A DNA stretch of 64,000 nt from Acidovorax sp. GBBC 1281. GTDB taxonomy: Bacteria > Pseudomonadota > Gammaproteobacteria > Burkholderiales > Burkholderiaceae_C. The stretch spans positions 3,366,001-3,430,000 of the forward strand of contig NZ_CP097269.1 of NCBI RefSeq assembly GCF_028473645.1, in the 5' to 3' direction. Made by a program: the position numbers and the translations under genes. The notes below the pieces were generated by a model that did no database searches, was not told the origin of the DNA, and was given only the letters and a program-made list of their open reading frames with translations. This document shows positions 1 through 8,289 of this stretch, in pieces; positions within the stretch are counted from its first letter, which is position 1, and the number at the start of each line of letters is the position of its first letter.

Positions 1-2
1 AG

Positions 3-30
3 AAAAAGCCCGCCGAAGCGGGCTTTTTTT
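3..30 (-). terminator. Rho-independent terminator after acnB
   Basis: An 11-bp stem (AAAAAGCCCGC / GCGGGCTTTTT) closes a CGAA loop and has T/A runs on both sides, so it can work in both directions. It lies 19 bases beyond the acnB stop codon and should end the minus-strand mdh-to-acnB transcript. Confidence 0.9.
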
Positions 31-48
31 CAGGGTGGCAGGCGCCGA

Positions 49-2634
49 TCAGGCGGCGACGCCGTCCGCGACTTCCTTGTACTCCTCGATCTGGTCGAAG
101 TTCATGTACTTGTAGATCTTGTCGCCGTTCTGGTTGAGCACGCCCACATCCGCCAGGTACTCTTCCTTGGACGGAATGCGGCCCAGCTTGGAGCAGATGG
201 CCGACAGCTCGGCGGAGCCCAGGTACACGTTCGTGTTCTTGCCCAGGCGGTTGGGGAAGTTGCGGGTGCTGGTGGACATCACCGTGGCGCCTTCCTTGAC
301 CTGTGCCTGGTTGCCCATGCACAGCGAGCAGCCCGGCATTTCCATGCGCGCACCGGCCGCGCCGAACACGCCGTAGTGGCCTTCCTCGGTCAGCTGGTGC
401 GCGTCCATCTTGGTGGGCGGCGCCATCCACAGCTTGACCGGGATGTCCTTCTTGCCTTCCAGCAGCTTGGAAGCCGCGCGGAAGTGGCCGATGTTGGTCA
501 TGCACGAGCCGATGAACACCTCGTCGATCGTCGCGCCGGCCACGTCGGACAGCGTCTTGGCGTCGTCCGGGTCGTTGGGGCAGCAGACGATGGGCTCGGT
601 GATCTCGGCCAGATCGATCTCGATCACGGCGGCGTACTCGGCATCTTCGTCAGGCTGCAGCAGCTGCGGATTGGCCAGCCACGCTTCCATGGCCTTGATG
701 CGGCGCGTGATGGTGCGCGCATCGGCGTAGCCCTGGGCGATCATGTTCTTGAGCAGCACGATGTTCGAGTTGATGTACTCGATGATCGGCTCCTTGTTCA
801 GGCGCACGGTGCAGCCGGCGGCCGAACGCTCGGCCGAGGCGTCGGACAGCTCAAACGCCTGCTCCACCTTCATGTCCGGCAGGCCTTCGATTTCGAGGAT
901 GCGGCCCGAGAAGATGTTCTTCTTGCCCTTCTTCTCGACGGTCAGCAGGCCGGCCTTGATGGCGTACAGCGGAATGGCGTGCACCAGGTCGCGCAAGGTC
1001 ACGCCGGGCTGCATCGCGCCCTTGAAGCGCACCAGCACCGATTCCGGCATGTCGAGCGGCATCACGCCCGTGGCGGCGGCGAACGCCACCAGGCCGGAGC
1101 CCGCGGGGAAGCTGATGCCGATCGGGAAGCGCGTGTGCGAATCGCCACCCGTGCCCACGGTGTCGGGCAGCAGCATGCGGTTGAGCCAGCTGTGGATGAT
1201 GCCGTCGCCGGGCTTGAGCGAGATGCCGCCGCGCGTGCTGATGAAGTCGGGCAGCTCGTGGTGCATCTTCACGTCCACGGGCTTGGGGTACGCGGCGGTG
1301 TGGCAGAACGATTGCATCACCAGGTCGGCGCTGAAGCCCAGGCAAGCCAGGTCCTTCAGTTCGTCGCGCGTCATCGGGCCGGTGGTGTCCTGCGAGCCGA
1401 CCGAGGTCATGCGCGGTTCGCAGTAGGTCCCGGGCACCACGCCTTCGCCCTCGGGCAGGCCGCAGGCGCGGCCGACCATCTTTTGCGCCAGCGTGAAGCC
1501 CTTGCCGGTGGCGGCGGGGTTCTGCGGCAGGCGGAACAGCGTCGAGGGCGCCAGGCCCAGGGCCTCGCGCGCCTTGGCGGTGAGGCCGCGGCCCACGATC
1601 AGCGGAATGCGGCCACCGGCGCGCACTTCGTCGAACAGCACTTCGCTCTTGACCTCGAACTCGGCGATGACCTGGCCGTTCTTGAGCGCCTTGCCGGCGT
1701 AGGGCAACAGTTCGATCTCGTCACCCATGTTCATCTGGCTCACGTCCAGCTCGATGGGCAGCGCGCCCGCGTCTTCCATGGTGTTGTAGAAGATCGGGGC
1801 GATCTTGGAGCCCAGGCACACGCCGCCGAAGCGCTTGTTCGGCACGTAGGGGATGTCTTCGCCGGTGAACCACAGCACGCTGTTGGTGGCCGACTTGCGG
1901 CTGGAGCCCGTGCCCACCACATCGCCCACGTAGGCCACGAGGTTGCCCTTGGCGCGCAGGTCTTCGATGAACTTCACCGGGCCGCGCTTGCCGTCTTCCT
2001 CGGGTGTGATGCCGTCGCGCTTGTTCTTGAGCATGGCCAGCGCATGCAGCGGGATGTCAGGGCGGCTCCAGGCATCGGGGGCGGGCGACAGGTCGTCGGT
2101 GTTGGTTTCGCCGGTGACCTTGAGCACCGTGAGCTTGATGCTCTGCGGCACTTCGGGGCGGCTGGTGAACCACTCGGCGTCGGCCCAGCTTTGCAGGACG
2201 GCCTTGGCGAATTCGTTGCCCTTATCGGCCTTTTCCTTGACGTCATGGAACTGGTCGAACATCAGCAGCGTCTTCTTGAGGCCTTCGGCCGCGACGGACG
2301 CTACGGCCGCATCGTCCAGCAGGTCGATCAGCGGCGTGAGGTTGTAGCCGCCCAGCATGGTGCCCAGCAGCTCGGTGGCCTTCTCGCGGCCGATGAGTGC
2401 GCACTTTTCCGTGCCGTGGGCCACGGCCGCCAGGTAGCTGGCCTTGACCTTGGCGGCATCGTCCACACCGGCCGGCACGCGGTAGGTGATCAGGTCCACC
2501 AGGGTGGCTTCTTCGCCGGCGGGCGGCGCCTTCAGCAGCTCGATCAGCGAGGCGGTCTGCTTGGCCGTGAGAGGCAGGGGCGGAATGCCCAATGCGGCGC
2601 GCTCGGCCACATGGTCACGGTAGGCTTTCAACAT
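49..2634 (-). CDS. acnB: Aconitate hydratase B (aconitase / 2-methylisocitrate dehydratase)
   Basis: This cytoplasmic TCA-cycle enzyme interconverts citrate and isocitrate through cis-aconitate; AcnB enzymes also act in the methylcitrate cycle. The 861 residues follow the AcnB order: a HEAT-like N-terminal domain (about 1-160), the swivel domain with [10 protein letters not shown] near residue 245, then the three catalytic domains. The [4Fe-4S] ligands are visible as Cys711 (GSCMTNIGH), Cys769 and Cys772 (MPGCSLCMG), nearly the same positions as in E. coli AcnB. The ATG at 2634 is preceded by GGAG. It is the last gene of a minus-strand run mdh-tam-citE-like-periplasmic protein-acnB; the 88-base gap upstream may hold its own promoter. 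Identification is secure. Confidence 0.98.
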   Translation of the reverse strand: MLKAYRDHVAERAALGIPPLPLTAKQTASLIELLKAPPAGEEATLVDLITYRVPAGVDDAAKVKASYLAAVAHGTEKCALIGREKATELLGTMLGGYNLTPLIDLLDDAAVASVAAEGLKKTLLMFDQFHDVKEKADKGNEFAKAVLQSWADAEWFTSRPEVPQSIKLTVLKVTGETNTDDLSPAPDAWSRPDIPLHALAMLKNKRDGITPEEDGKRGPVKFIEDLRAKGNLVAYVGDVVGTGSSRKSATNSVLWFTGEDIPYVPNKRFGGVCLGSKIAPIFYNTMEDAGALPIELDVSQMNMGDEIELLPYAGKALKNGQVIAEFEVKSEVLFDEVRAGGRIPLIVGRGLTAKAREALGLAPSTLFRLPQNPAATGKGFTLAQKMVGRACGLPEGEGVVPGTYCEPRMTSVGSQDTTGPMTRDELKDLACLGFSADLVMQSFCHTAAYPKPVDVKMHHELPDFISTRGGISLKPGDGIIHSWLNRMLLPDTVGTGGDSHTRFPIGISFPAGSGLVAFAAATGVMPLDMPESVLVRFKGAMQPGVTLRDLVHAIPLYAIKAGLLTVEKKGKKNIFSGRILEIEGLPDMKVEQAFELSDASAERSAAGCTVRLNKEPIIEYINSNIVLLKNMIAQGYADARTITRRIKAMEAWLANPQLLQPDEDAEYAAVIEIDLAEITEPIVCCPNDPDDAKTLSDVAGATIDEVFIGSCMTNIGHFRAASKLLEGKKDIPVKLWMAPPTKMDAHQLTEEGHYGVFGAAGARMEMPGCSLCMGNQAQVKEGATVMSTSTRNFPNRLGKNTNVYLGSAELSAICSKLGRIPSKEEYLADVGVLNQNGDKIYKYMNFDQIEEYKEVADGVAA

Positions 2635-2722
2635 ATTTTTCTCCGGTGGGTTTTTGGTGTGTGGGGCTGGCCATGGCAGGCCCTGCGGTCCGGGCGCAGC
2701 GGGTGCGCCCGGGCAAGAAGAA

Positions 2723-3418
2723 TCACTGGGCCGGTGCGGATGCAGCCGCCGGTGCCGCCACGGTGGCAGGTGCGTTGGCGGAGGCAGGCAGGGCTTCCAG
2801 CAGGCTGGGCTGCGGGTTCTTCTTGATGGATTCGGTCACGGCGACCTGCTGCGGGCTCATGCACTCGTCGGCCAGGCGCTGGCCGAGCTTCTGGTTCATG
2901 AGCATGGACTTGTTGGCGATCTGGATCCAAACGGCGCCGGCCTTCTGGTCCTCCAGGCGCACCGCGCCCGTGCTGGTCGCGATGGGCGACATGTAGTAGT
3001 TGAAGCCCTTGCCGTCGATGCGGAAGTGGCCCGGCGACTTGGCATCGGCTTCCACATGCACGGAAGCGCCCAGTTCGCAGGGAATGTGGCCGGTGTGCAC
3101 GCGTTCGGCGATGGCCAGTTCCTGCGGCGTCAGAGCAGCCTCGGCCGCGATGATGCCGGTGGCCACCTGGTTGGTGGCGCTCTTGAGCTGCGTGCGGCTG
3201 CTCGTGGCCTTCTTGGTCGCGGCCGGCTTGGCTGCCGCGCTCTTGGCGGCCGGCTTGGCCGCGGGCTTGGCCTCGGCGGACTTCTCCTTGGCGGCAGCCT
3301 TGGCAGGTGCGGCCTTGGCCGTGCTCTTGGCCGGTGCGGGCTTGGCGGGAGCGGCGTCTTGCGCCATCACCAGCGCAGGGGCCAGCAGCATCAGGGCAGA
3401 AGCGATGAAGGTTTTCAT
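2723..3418 (-). CDS. Lys/Ala/Pro-rich exported protein of unknown function
   Basis: No catalytic family is recognised. The 231-residue product starts with a clear Sec signal peptide ([20 protein letters not shown], cleavage after AMA/MAQ-type site near residue 20). Residues about 21-75 are a low-complexity Ala/Lys/Pro tract resembling histone-H1-like tails, and residues about 80-205 form a conserved-looking domain ([40 protein letters not shown]) with two cysteines. The C-terminus is Ala/Pro-rich. The frame is open a further 122 codons upstream, but only the ATG at 3418 gives the signal peptide. It lies between a CitE-like lyase gene and acnB on the same strand, so it is probably co-transcribed with TCA genes, though a periplasmic location makes a direct enzymatic role unlikely. 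Codon use is normal for the window. Confidence 0.75.
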   Translation of the reverse strand: MKTFIASALMLLAPALVMAQDAAPAKPAPAKSTAKAAPAKAAAKEKSAEAKPAAKPAAKSAAAKPAATKKATSSRTQLKSATNQVATGIIAAEAALTPQELAIAERVHTGHIPCELGASVHVEADAKSPGHFRIDGKGFNYYMSPIATSTGAVRLEDQKAGAVWIQIANKSMLMNQKLGQRLADECMSPQQVAVTESIKKNPQPSLLEALPASANAPATVAAPAAASAPAQ

Positions 3419-3467
3419 GGGAACTCCGACGAAAAAGGAGGTGTGGGGAACTTGATGGTGGGACGGC

Positions 3468-4481
3468 TCAGGCCTGTGGACCCGCGGCCGGCTGGGCAAA
3501 CCAGGCCTGCGCCGCGGCGGGCAGCGCGCGGCCGGTCTGGTGCGCACGCTCCAGCACCTGCCAGAAATAGCGGTAGCTGGCGCGGTCGTGCAATACGCCA
3601 TCGACGCTGACGGGGGCCCAGTCGGCGTGCGCGGCGGTGGAAAGAAGTTGGGCGGCCTGCGCGATCTCGTCCTGCGCGGGCGCGAAGGCTTCCAGGATGG
3701 GGCGGATCTGCGCCGGGTGGATGCTCCACATGCGCGTGTAGCCCAGTTGGCGCGCGGCGCGCCCGGCCGCCGTGCGCAAGGCACCGGCGTCGTTGAACTC
3801 GGTCACCACGCAGTGGGACGGCACCTTGCCGTGGGCATGGCATGCCGCGGCGATCTCGAGCTTGGCGCGCACCACCAGCGGGTGCTCGAACTGGCCCTGC
3901 GATCCCATGGCACTCGCGGGAATAGCACCGGCGTGCGCCGAGACGAAATCCATCAAGCCGAAACTGATCGACTGCACGCGAGGATGGGCGGCGATCTCGA
4001 AGGCCCGCTGCACGGCCGCGGGCGACTCCAGCAGCACGTGCAACGGCACCTGCCCTGCCGATGCGGCGAGCAGGGCCTTTTCGGCGTGCAGCACGTCGTC
4101 CACCGACTCGACCTTGGGCACCATGATGTGGCACAGCCGCGTGGCGGCTTCGCCGGCGATGGTGGCCATGTCTTCGGCGAAGGCGGGGTGGTCCACGGCA
4201 TGCACGCGCGCGGCCACCCGGGCACCGGGCGGCGCGTTTCGCGCCAGCTGCGCCACGAGGGCTGCATGCTCGCGCTCGCGGCCCACAGGGGCGCCGTCTT
4301 CGCAATCGAGGGTCACATCGAACACGCAGCGGCCCAGCTCGGCCGCCATGGCGGCTTGCAGCTCCAGGCTCTTGCGCATGCGCGCTTCCACGCCGCTGTA
4401 ATGGTCGCAGACCGGCAAGTGCATGGCACTGGCCTGGGCGCCCATGAGCACCGCCGCGGGGTGGGCACCGGTCGCGCTCAT
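3468..4481 (-). CDS. HpcH/HpaI aldolase / citrate lyase beta-subunit-like (CitE-like) lyase
   Basis: A TIM-barrel acyl-CoA lyase of the CitE/malyl-CoA lyase superfamily, 337 residues. Family motifs are visible: DVTLDCEDGAPVGRE (metal and CoA region), ARVHAVDHP, IMVPKVESVDDV and LLESPAAVQRAFEIA, with MWSIHPAQIRPILEAF near the C-terminus. There is no citrate lyase alpha or gamma gene nearby, so it is a stand-alone homologue; malyl-, citramalyl- or beta-methylmalyl-CoA cleavage are possible and the sequence does not decide between them. The ATG (4481) overlaps the tam stop codon as ATGA, which suggests translational coupling. Placement between tam and acnB points to a role in C4-C6 acid or acyl-CoA metabolism linked to the TCA cycle. 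Confidence 0.88.
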   Translation of the reverse strand: MSATGAHPAAVLMGAQASAMHLPVCDHYSGVEARMRKSLELQAAMAAELGRCVFDVTLDCEDGAPVGREREHAALVAQLARNAPPGARVAARVHAVDHPAFAEDMATIAGEAATRLCHIMVPKVESVDDVLHAEKALLAASAGQVPLHVLLESPAAVQRAFEIAAHPRVQSISFGLMDFVSAHAGAIPASAMGSQGQFEHPLVVRAKLEIAAACHAHGKVPSHCVVTEFNDAGALRTAAGRAARQLGYTRMWSIHPAQIRPILEAFAPAQDEIAQAAQLLSTAAHADWAPVSVDGVLHDRASYRYFWQVLERAHQTGRALPAAAQAWFAQPAAGPQA

Positions 4482-5254
4482 GACGGGCGCTGCGCCACGA
4501 TGAACATGCGCGGGAACGCCAGCAAACGGCGGCCATCGCTGCGCACGGCATAGGCCGCGGCGATGCGGCGCTCGTACTCGGCCAGGAAGCTCTCGCGCAA
4601 CGCATCGCCCAGCGGGTCGATGAAGGGCTTGAGGCCCGTGGCGCGCACCCATTCGACGATGGCCGCGGGCGACGCCATCACATGCTGATAGACGGTGTGC
4701 CACACGTCGATGCGCTCGGCGCGCGGGGCCAGCAGGTCGTAGTAGCCGCCGATCTCCAGAAGCTCGGTGCGCAGCGCGTCGGCATCGCCGATGGGCTCGC
4801 GCCACGGGGCCTCGGCCGCCACTTCGCGCATCAGGCGGTGCGTGGGCTCCTGGCGGTTGTCGGGCATCTGGATCGCCAGCACGCCGCCGGGGGCGAGGCT
4901 ATCGAACAGGCGCGGAAAGAGGTCGCCATGCCCTCCCACCCATTGCAGGGAGGCATTGGCGTAAATGAGGTCGGGCGCCGTGTCGGGCACCCAGCGGGCG
5001 ATGTCGCCCAGCACGAAGGACACGCCGGGCAGGCGCTCGCGCGCGCTGGCCAGCATGGCTTCGGAATTGTCGATGCCGGTCACCTGCGCCTGCGGGAAGC
5101 GCCGGACCAGCAGCTCGGTGGAATTGCCCGGCCCGCAGCCCAGGTCCACCACGTGGACCGGCGCGGAATGGGGCACCCGCGCGAGCAACTCCTGGGCCGG
5201 GCGCGTGCGCTCGTCCTCGTAGCGGCGGTAGAGCGCGGGATTCCAGTCGAGCAT
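4478..5254 (-). CDS. tam: Trans-aconitate 2-methyltransferase
   Basis: A SAM-dependent class-I methyltransferase of 258 residues that, in characterised homologues, methylates trans-aconitate. This relieves inhibition of aconitase by the trans isomer that forms spontaneously from cis-aconitate. SAM-binding motif I is [15 protein letters not shown] (about residues 35-49), followed by [11 protein letters not shown] and the family-typical [19 protein letters not shown] and [11 protein letters not shown]. The start at 5254 gives the standard Tam N-terminus [20 protein letters not shown]. It lies 21 bases after mdh and overlaps the CitE-like gene by four bases. Its presence in the acnB operon fits a housekeeping role of protecting aconitase. 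Confidence 0.95.
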   Translation of the reverse strand: MLDWNPALYRRYEDERTRPAQELLARVPHSAPVHVVDLGCGPGNSTELLVRRFPQAQVTGIDNSEAMLASARERLPGVSFVLGDIARWVPDTAPDLIYANASLQWVGGHGDLFPRLFDSLAPGGVLAIQMPDNRQEPTHRLMREVAAEAPWREPIGDADALRTELLEIGGYYDLLAPRAERIDVWHTVYQHVMASPAAIVEWVRATGLKPFIDPLGDALRESFLAEYERRIAAAYAVRSDGRRLLAFPRMFIVAQRPS

Positions 5255-5275
5255 GAAAAACGGAAACCGAAAGAA

Positions 5276-6262
5276 TTACAGCAGGTGCTTCACGCCGTCT
5301 TGCTCGCCTTGCAGCTCGGCCAGCGTCTTGTCGATGCGTTCCTGGCTGAATGCGTCGATTTCCAGGCCTTCGACGACCTTGTACTCGCCGTTTTCGCAGG
5401 TGACGGGGAAACCGAATATCACATCCTTGGGAATGCCGTACTGGCCATCCGAAGGAACGCCCATGGTGACCCACTTGCCGTTGGTGCCCAGGGCCCAGTC
5501 GCGCATGTGGTCGATGGCGGCGTTGGCTGCCGAAGCGGCCGAGGAGGAGCCGCGTGCCTCGATGATGGCGGCGCCGCGCTTGCCCACCGTGGGCAGGAAC
5601 GTGTTGGCGTTCCATTCCTGGTCGTTGATCGTCTTGGCGACGCTTTCGCCATCAATGGTGGCGAAGCGGTAGTCGGCATACATCGTGGGCGAGTGGTTGC
5701 CCCACACGGCCAGCTTTTCGATGGCGGCCACGGGCTTGCCGGTCTTGGCGGCGATCTGGCTGGCAGCACGGTTGTGGTCCAGGCGCAGCATGGCGGTGAA
5801 GTTCTTGCGCGGCAGGTCCGGCGCGCTCTTCATGGCGATGTAGGCGTTGGTGTTGGCGGGGTTGCCCACGACCAGCACCTTCACGTTGCGGCTGGCCACG
5901 GCGTTCAGCGCCTTGCCCTGGGCCGTGAAGATGGCGCCGTTGACGGCCAGCAGTTCGGCACGTTCCATGCCTGGGCCGCGGGGACGCGAGCCCACCAGCA
6001 GGGCGTAGTCCGCGTCCTTGAATGCCGTCATGGGGTCGCTGTGGGCTTCCATGCCGACCAGCAGCGGGAAGGCGCAGTCGTCGAGTTCCATCATCACGCC
6101 CTTGAGCGCCTTTTGCGGGCCTTCGACGGGCACTTCGAGCAATTGCAGGATGACGGGCTGGTCCTTGCCCAGCATTTCGCCGGAGGCAATGCGGAACAGC
6201 AGGGCGTAACCGATTTGACCGGCGGCGCCGGTAACAGCAACGCGGACGGGCTTCTTGCTCAT
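5276..6262 (-). CDS. mdh: Malate dehydrogenase (NAD-dependent)
   Basis: Oxidises malate to oxaloacetate with NAD in the TCA cycle. The product is 328 residues, the usual length of the long betaproteobacterial MDH type. The Rossmann motif [19 protein letters not shown] is at residues about 9-27, the substrate region carries [15 protein letters not shown], and the catalytic histidine lies in [12 protein letters not shown]. The ATG at 6262 was chosen over an upstream in-frame ATG (6310) because it gives the conserved [10 protein letters not shown] start and is preceded by TGGAG. It heads the minus-strand TCA operon and is divergent from the GntR gene, with a palindrome in the 223-base shared promoter region. 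Confidence 0.98.
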   Translation of the reverse strand: MSKKPVRVAVTGAAGQIGYALLFRIASGEMLGKDQPVILQLLEVPVEGPQKALKGVMMELDDCAFPLLVGMEAHSDPMTAFKDADYALLVGSRPRGPGMERAELLAVNGAIFTAQGKALNAVASRNVKVLVVGNPANTNAYIAMKSAPDLPRKNFTAMLRLDHNRAASQIAAKTGKPVAAIEKLAVWGNHSPTMYADYRFATIDGESVAKTINDQEWNANTFLPTVGKRGAAIIEARGSSSAASAANAAIDHMRDWALGTNGKWVTMGVPSDGQYGIPKDVIFGFPVTCENGEYKVVEGLEIDAFSQERIDKTLAELQGEQDGVKHLL

Positions 6263-6398
6263 GAAAAACTCCAGAAAGTGGAAAAACGGGTGTCGGTGCA
6301 GTCGATGCACCAGCGCCAGTCAAACCAAGCAGCCCGTGCCCTGCAGAACAGCTCCCGAGTGTACCGCTGAAATCCGGAGCCGGTCAATTTGTCTTATG

Positions 6399-6410
6399 TC
6401 TTATATAAGA
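6399..6410. promoter_or_regulatory. Palindromic operator candidate between mdh and gntR
   Basis: TCTTATATAAGA is a perfect 12-bp palindrome; the direct repeat GTCTTATGTCTTAT (6391-6404) overlaps its left half. It lies 76 bases before the GntR-family start and 137 bases before mdh. An AT-rich palindrome next to a GntR/HutC-type gene is the usual form of an autoregulatory operator, so I infer control of both arms of the TCA block. No second perfect copy was seen in front of sdhC. Confidence 0.6.
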
Positions 6411-6485
6411 TATGATCCGGCCTCGCCGACGCGCGAAAACACCCCACCTTTGCCTTGCGCGCCAGCCGCCCCTCGATCCGCCGCC

Positions 6486-7277
6486 ATGTCCACCCTTCCG
6501 GTTGCTGCCTCCGACAGCCCTGCACTCCCCGCAGGAAGCGCGGGCGCACCCACGCCGGCCTTCAGCCCGCTGTACCAGCAGATCAAGGGACTCATCCTGC
6601 ACAGCCTGCAGCATGGCGAATGGAAGCCGGGCGAATCGATCCCGAGCGAGATGGAACTGGCCGCCCGCTTCCGCGTGAGCCAGGGCACGGTGCGCAAGGC
6701 CATCGACGAACTGGCGGCGGAGAACCTCGTCGTTCGCCGCCAGGGCAAGGGCACGTTCGTCGCCACGCATGCCGAGCGGCATGTGCAATACCGGTTCCTC
6801 AAGCTCATGCCCGACTCTGGCGACGCCGGGGTCGAGGGGCCGGCCCAGCGCCACATCATCGAATGCCGCCGCATCCGTGCCAGCGCCGAGATCGCGCGCG
6901 CCCTGGCGCTGCGCAGCGGCGACGCCGTGGTGCATGCCCGGCGCATCCTGTCGTTCGGCGACGTTCCCACCATCCTGGAAGACATCTGGCTGCCTGGGCA
7001 GGCCTTCAAAGGGCTGACCGCCGAGCAGATGTCCAGCTACCAGGGCCCCACCTACGCCATGTTCGAAATCGATTTCGGCGTGAGAATGGTGCGCGCCGAC
7101 GAGAAGCTGCGGGCCGTGCAGCCCGATGGAGAGCAGGCGCGGCTGCTGCAGGTCGCACCCGGTACGCCGCTGCTCAGCGTGGAGCGCATCGCCTACACCT
7201 ACAACGAAGTTCCGATGGAGTTACGCAAGGGCCTGTATCGCACCGATACGCACCACTACCACAACGAACTGAGCTGA
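6486..7277 (+). CDS. GntR-family (HutC/UTRA-type) transcriptional regulator
   Basis: DNA-binding regulator of 263 residues. A winged helix-turn-helix occupies about residues 20-90 (PLYQQIKGLILHSLQHGEWK, PGESIPSEMELAARFRVSQG, then TVRKAIDELAAENLV and RRQGKGTFVA), the HutC-subfamily signature. A UTRA ligand-binding domain follows (about 110-255, with RRILSFGDVPTILEDIWLP and LLSVERIAYTYNEVPMELRK). The ATG at 6486 was preferred because the in-frame upstream extension would read through the mdh promoter region. The gene is divergent from mdh and 136 bases upstream of sdhC, so it probably senses a TCA intermediate or related acid and controls the block. The ligand cannot be read from sequence. Confidence 0.92.
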   Translation: MSTLPVAASDSPALPAGSAGAPTPAFSPLYQQIKGLILHSLQHGEWKPGESIPSEMELAARFRVSQGTVRKAIDELAAENLVVRRQGKGTFVATHAERHVQYRFLKLMPDSGDAGVEGPAQRHIIECRRIRASAEIARALALRSGDAVVHARRILSFGDVPTILEDIWLPGQAFKGLTAEQMSSYQGPTYAMFEIDFGVRMVRADEKLRAVQPDGEQARLLQVAPGTPLLSVERIAYTYNEVPMELRKGLYRTDTHHYHNELS

Positions 7278-7413
7278 AGCTGCCCAACCATGCCGATACC
7301 GCGCGGTGAAATTACGCCGTACCGAAACACTGCGGTTGTTGCATTGCAATAGAATTTTGGGTTGTTTCGTTCGCGCGAAATTACAAAGCAGTTACATCCA
7401 CGAAAGCACCGCC

Positions 7414-7848
7414 ATGACCGAGATCGCCAAAAAGCGGCCTGAATTCCGCAACATCAATGCCCTCACGGACCTGCCCACCTACCGCCTTCCTGCCGCAGGA
7501 TGGGTGTCGATCCTGCACCGCGTCAGCGGTGTGATCATGCTGGTGCTGCTCCCCTTCATCCTGTGGATGTTCGACACCTCGGTGTCCTCCGAAATCTCCT
7601 TCGGCAAATTCAAGGCCGCTTTCACGGTAGGCCTGGGCTTCGTTCCGGGCTGGTTCCTCAAGCTCGTCGTGTTGGCCCTCATCTGGTCTTACCTGCACCA
7701 CTTCACCGCCGGCCTGCGCCACCTGTGGATGGACGTGAGCCATGACGCGGTGAACAAGGACTTCAGCAGCAAATCCGCCACCGCCACCCTCGTCATCAAC
7801 ATCGCCCTCACCGTCGTGCTCGGCGCCAAGCTGTTCGGCCTGTACTGA
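7414..7848 (+). CDS. sdhC: Succinate dehydrogenase cytochrome b556 subunit
   Basis: Membrane anchor subunit of respiratory complex II, 144 residues with three predicted transmembrane helices (about 28-50, 72-97 and 120-143). GWVSILHRVSG matches the quinone-site signature with its conserved Ser, His and Arg, and SYLHHFTAGLRHLWMD carries the candidate heme-b histidine. The start at 7414 (MTEIAKKRPEF) gives the normal length; the frame is open upstream without support. First gene of sdhCDAB-sdhE-gltA; 44 bases separate it from sdhD. Confidence 0.95.
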   Translation: MTEIAKKRPEFRNINALTDLPTYRLPAAGWVSILHRVSGVIMLVLLPFILWMFDTSVSSEISFGKFKAAFTVGLGFVPGWFLKLVVLALIWSYLHHFTAGLRHLWMDVSHDAVNKDFSSKSATATLVINIALTVVLGAKLFGLY

Positions 7849-7892
7849 GCCGCGCCGGCCATCCCACGAACCCCACAAAAAAAGGATCTCCT

Positions 7893-8258
7893 ATGTCCGT
7901 GAACTACGGCTCCAAGCGCATCGTCGTCGGTGCCCACTACGGAGTGCGCGACTGGCTGAGCCAGCGCGTGACCGCCGCCCTGATGGCGCTCTTCACCGTG
8001 GTGCTGCTCGCCCAGGTGCTGCTGACCAAGGGTCCCATCGGCTACGACCGCTGGGCCTCGATCTTCTCGGCGCAATGGATGAAGGTGCTGACCTTCTCCG
8101 TCATCGTGGCCCTCGCCTGGCACGTCTGGGTGGGCACGCGCGATGTGCTGATGGACTACGTGAAGCCCGTGGGCTTGCGCCTCGCCCTGCAAGCCATCGC
8201 GATCTTCTGGCTCGTCGGCTGCGCCGGCTGGGGTATCCAGATCCTCTGGCGTCTCTGA
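7893..8258 (+). CDS. sdhD: Succinate dehydrogenase membrane anchor subunit
   Basis: Second hydrophobic anchor of complex II, 121 residues with three transmembrane segments (about 25-45, 60-80 and 95-115). The AWHVWVGTRDVLMDYV segment has the heme-ligand His and the conserved H-x(10)-DY spacing of SdhD proteins, and VRDWLSQRVTAAL is the family N-terminal motif. A purine-rich AAAAAAAGGATCTCCT stretch supplies the ribosome site (AGGA). Lies between sdhC and sdhA (31 bases before sdhA). Confidence 0.95.
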   Translation: MSVNYGSKRIVVGAHYGVRDWLSQRVTAALMALFTVVLLAQVLLTKGPIGYDRWASIFSAQWMKVLTFSVIVALAWHVWVGTRDVLMDYVKPVGLRLALQAIAIFWLVGCAGWGIQILWRL

Positions 8259-8289
8259 TCCAATCCCCCGCGACTGAAGGCAAACAACA

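Noticed and set aside
376..2826. An 816-codon open frame on the plus strand opposite acnB
   Set aside because: It is the shadow of acnB in GC-rich DNA; its translation is rich in His, Arg, Gly and Ala, has no recognisable domain, and acnB is certain.
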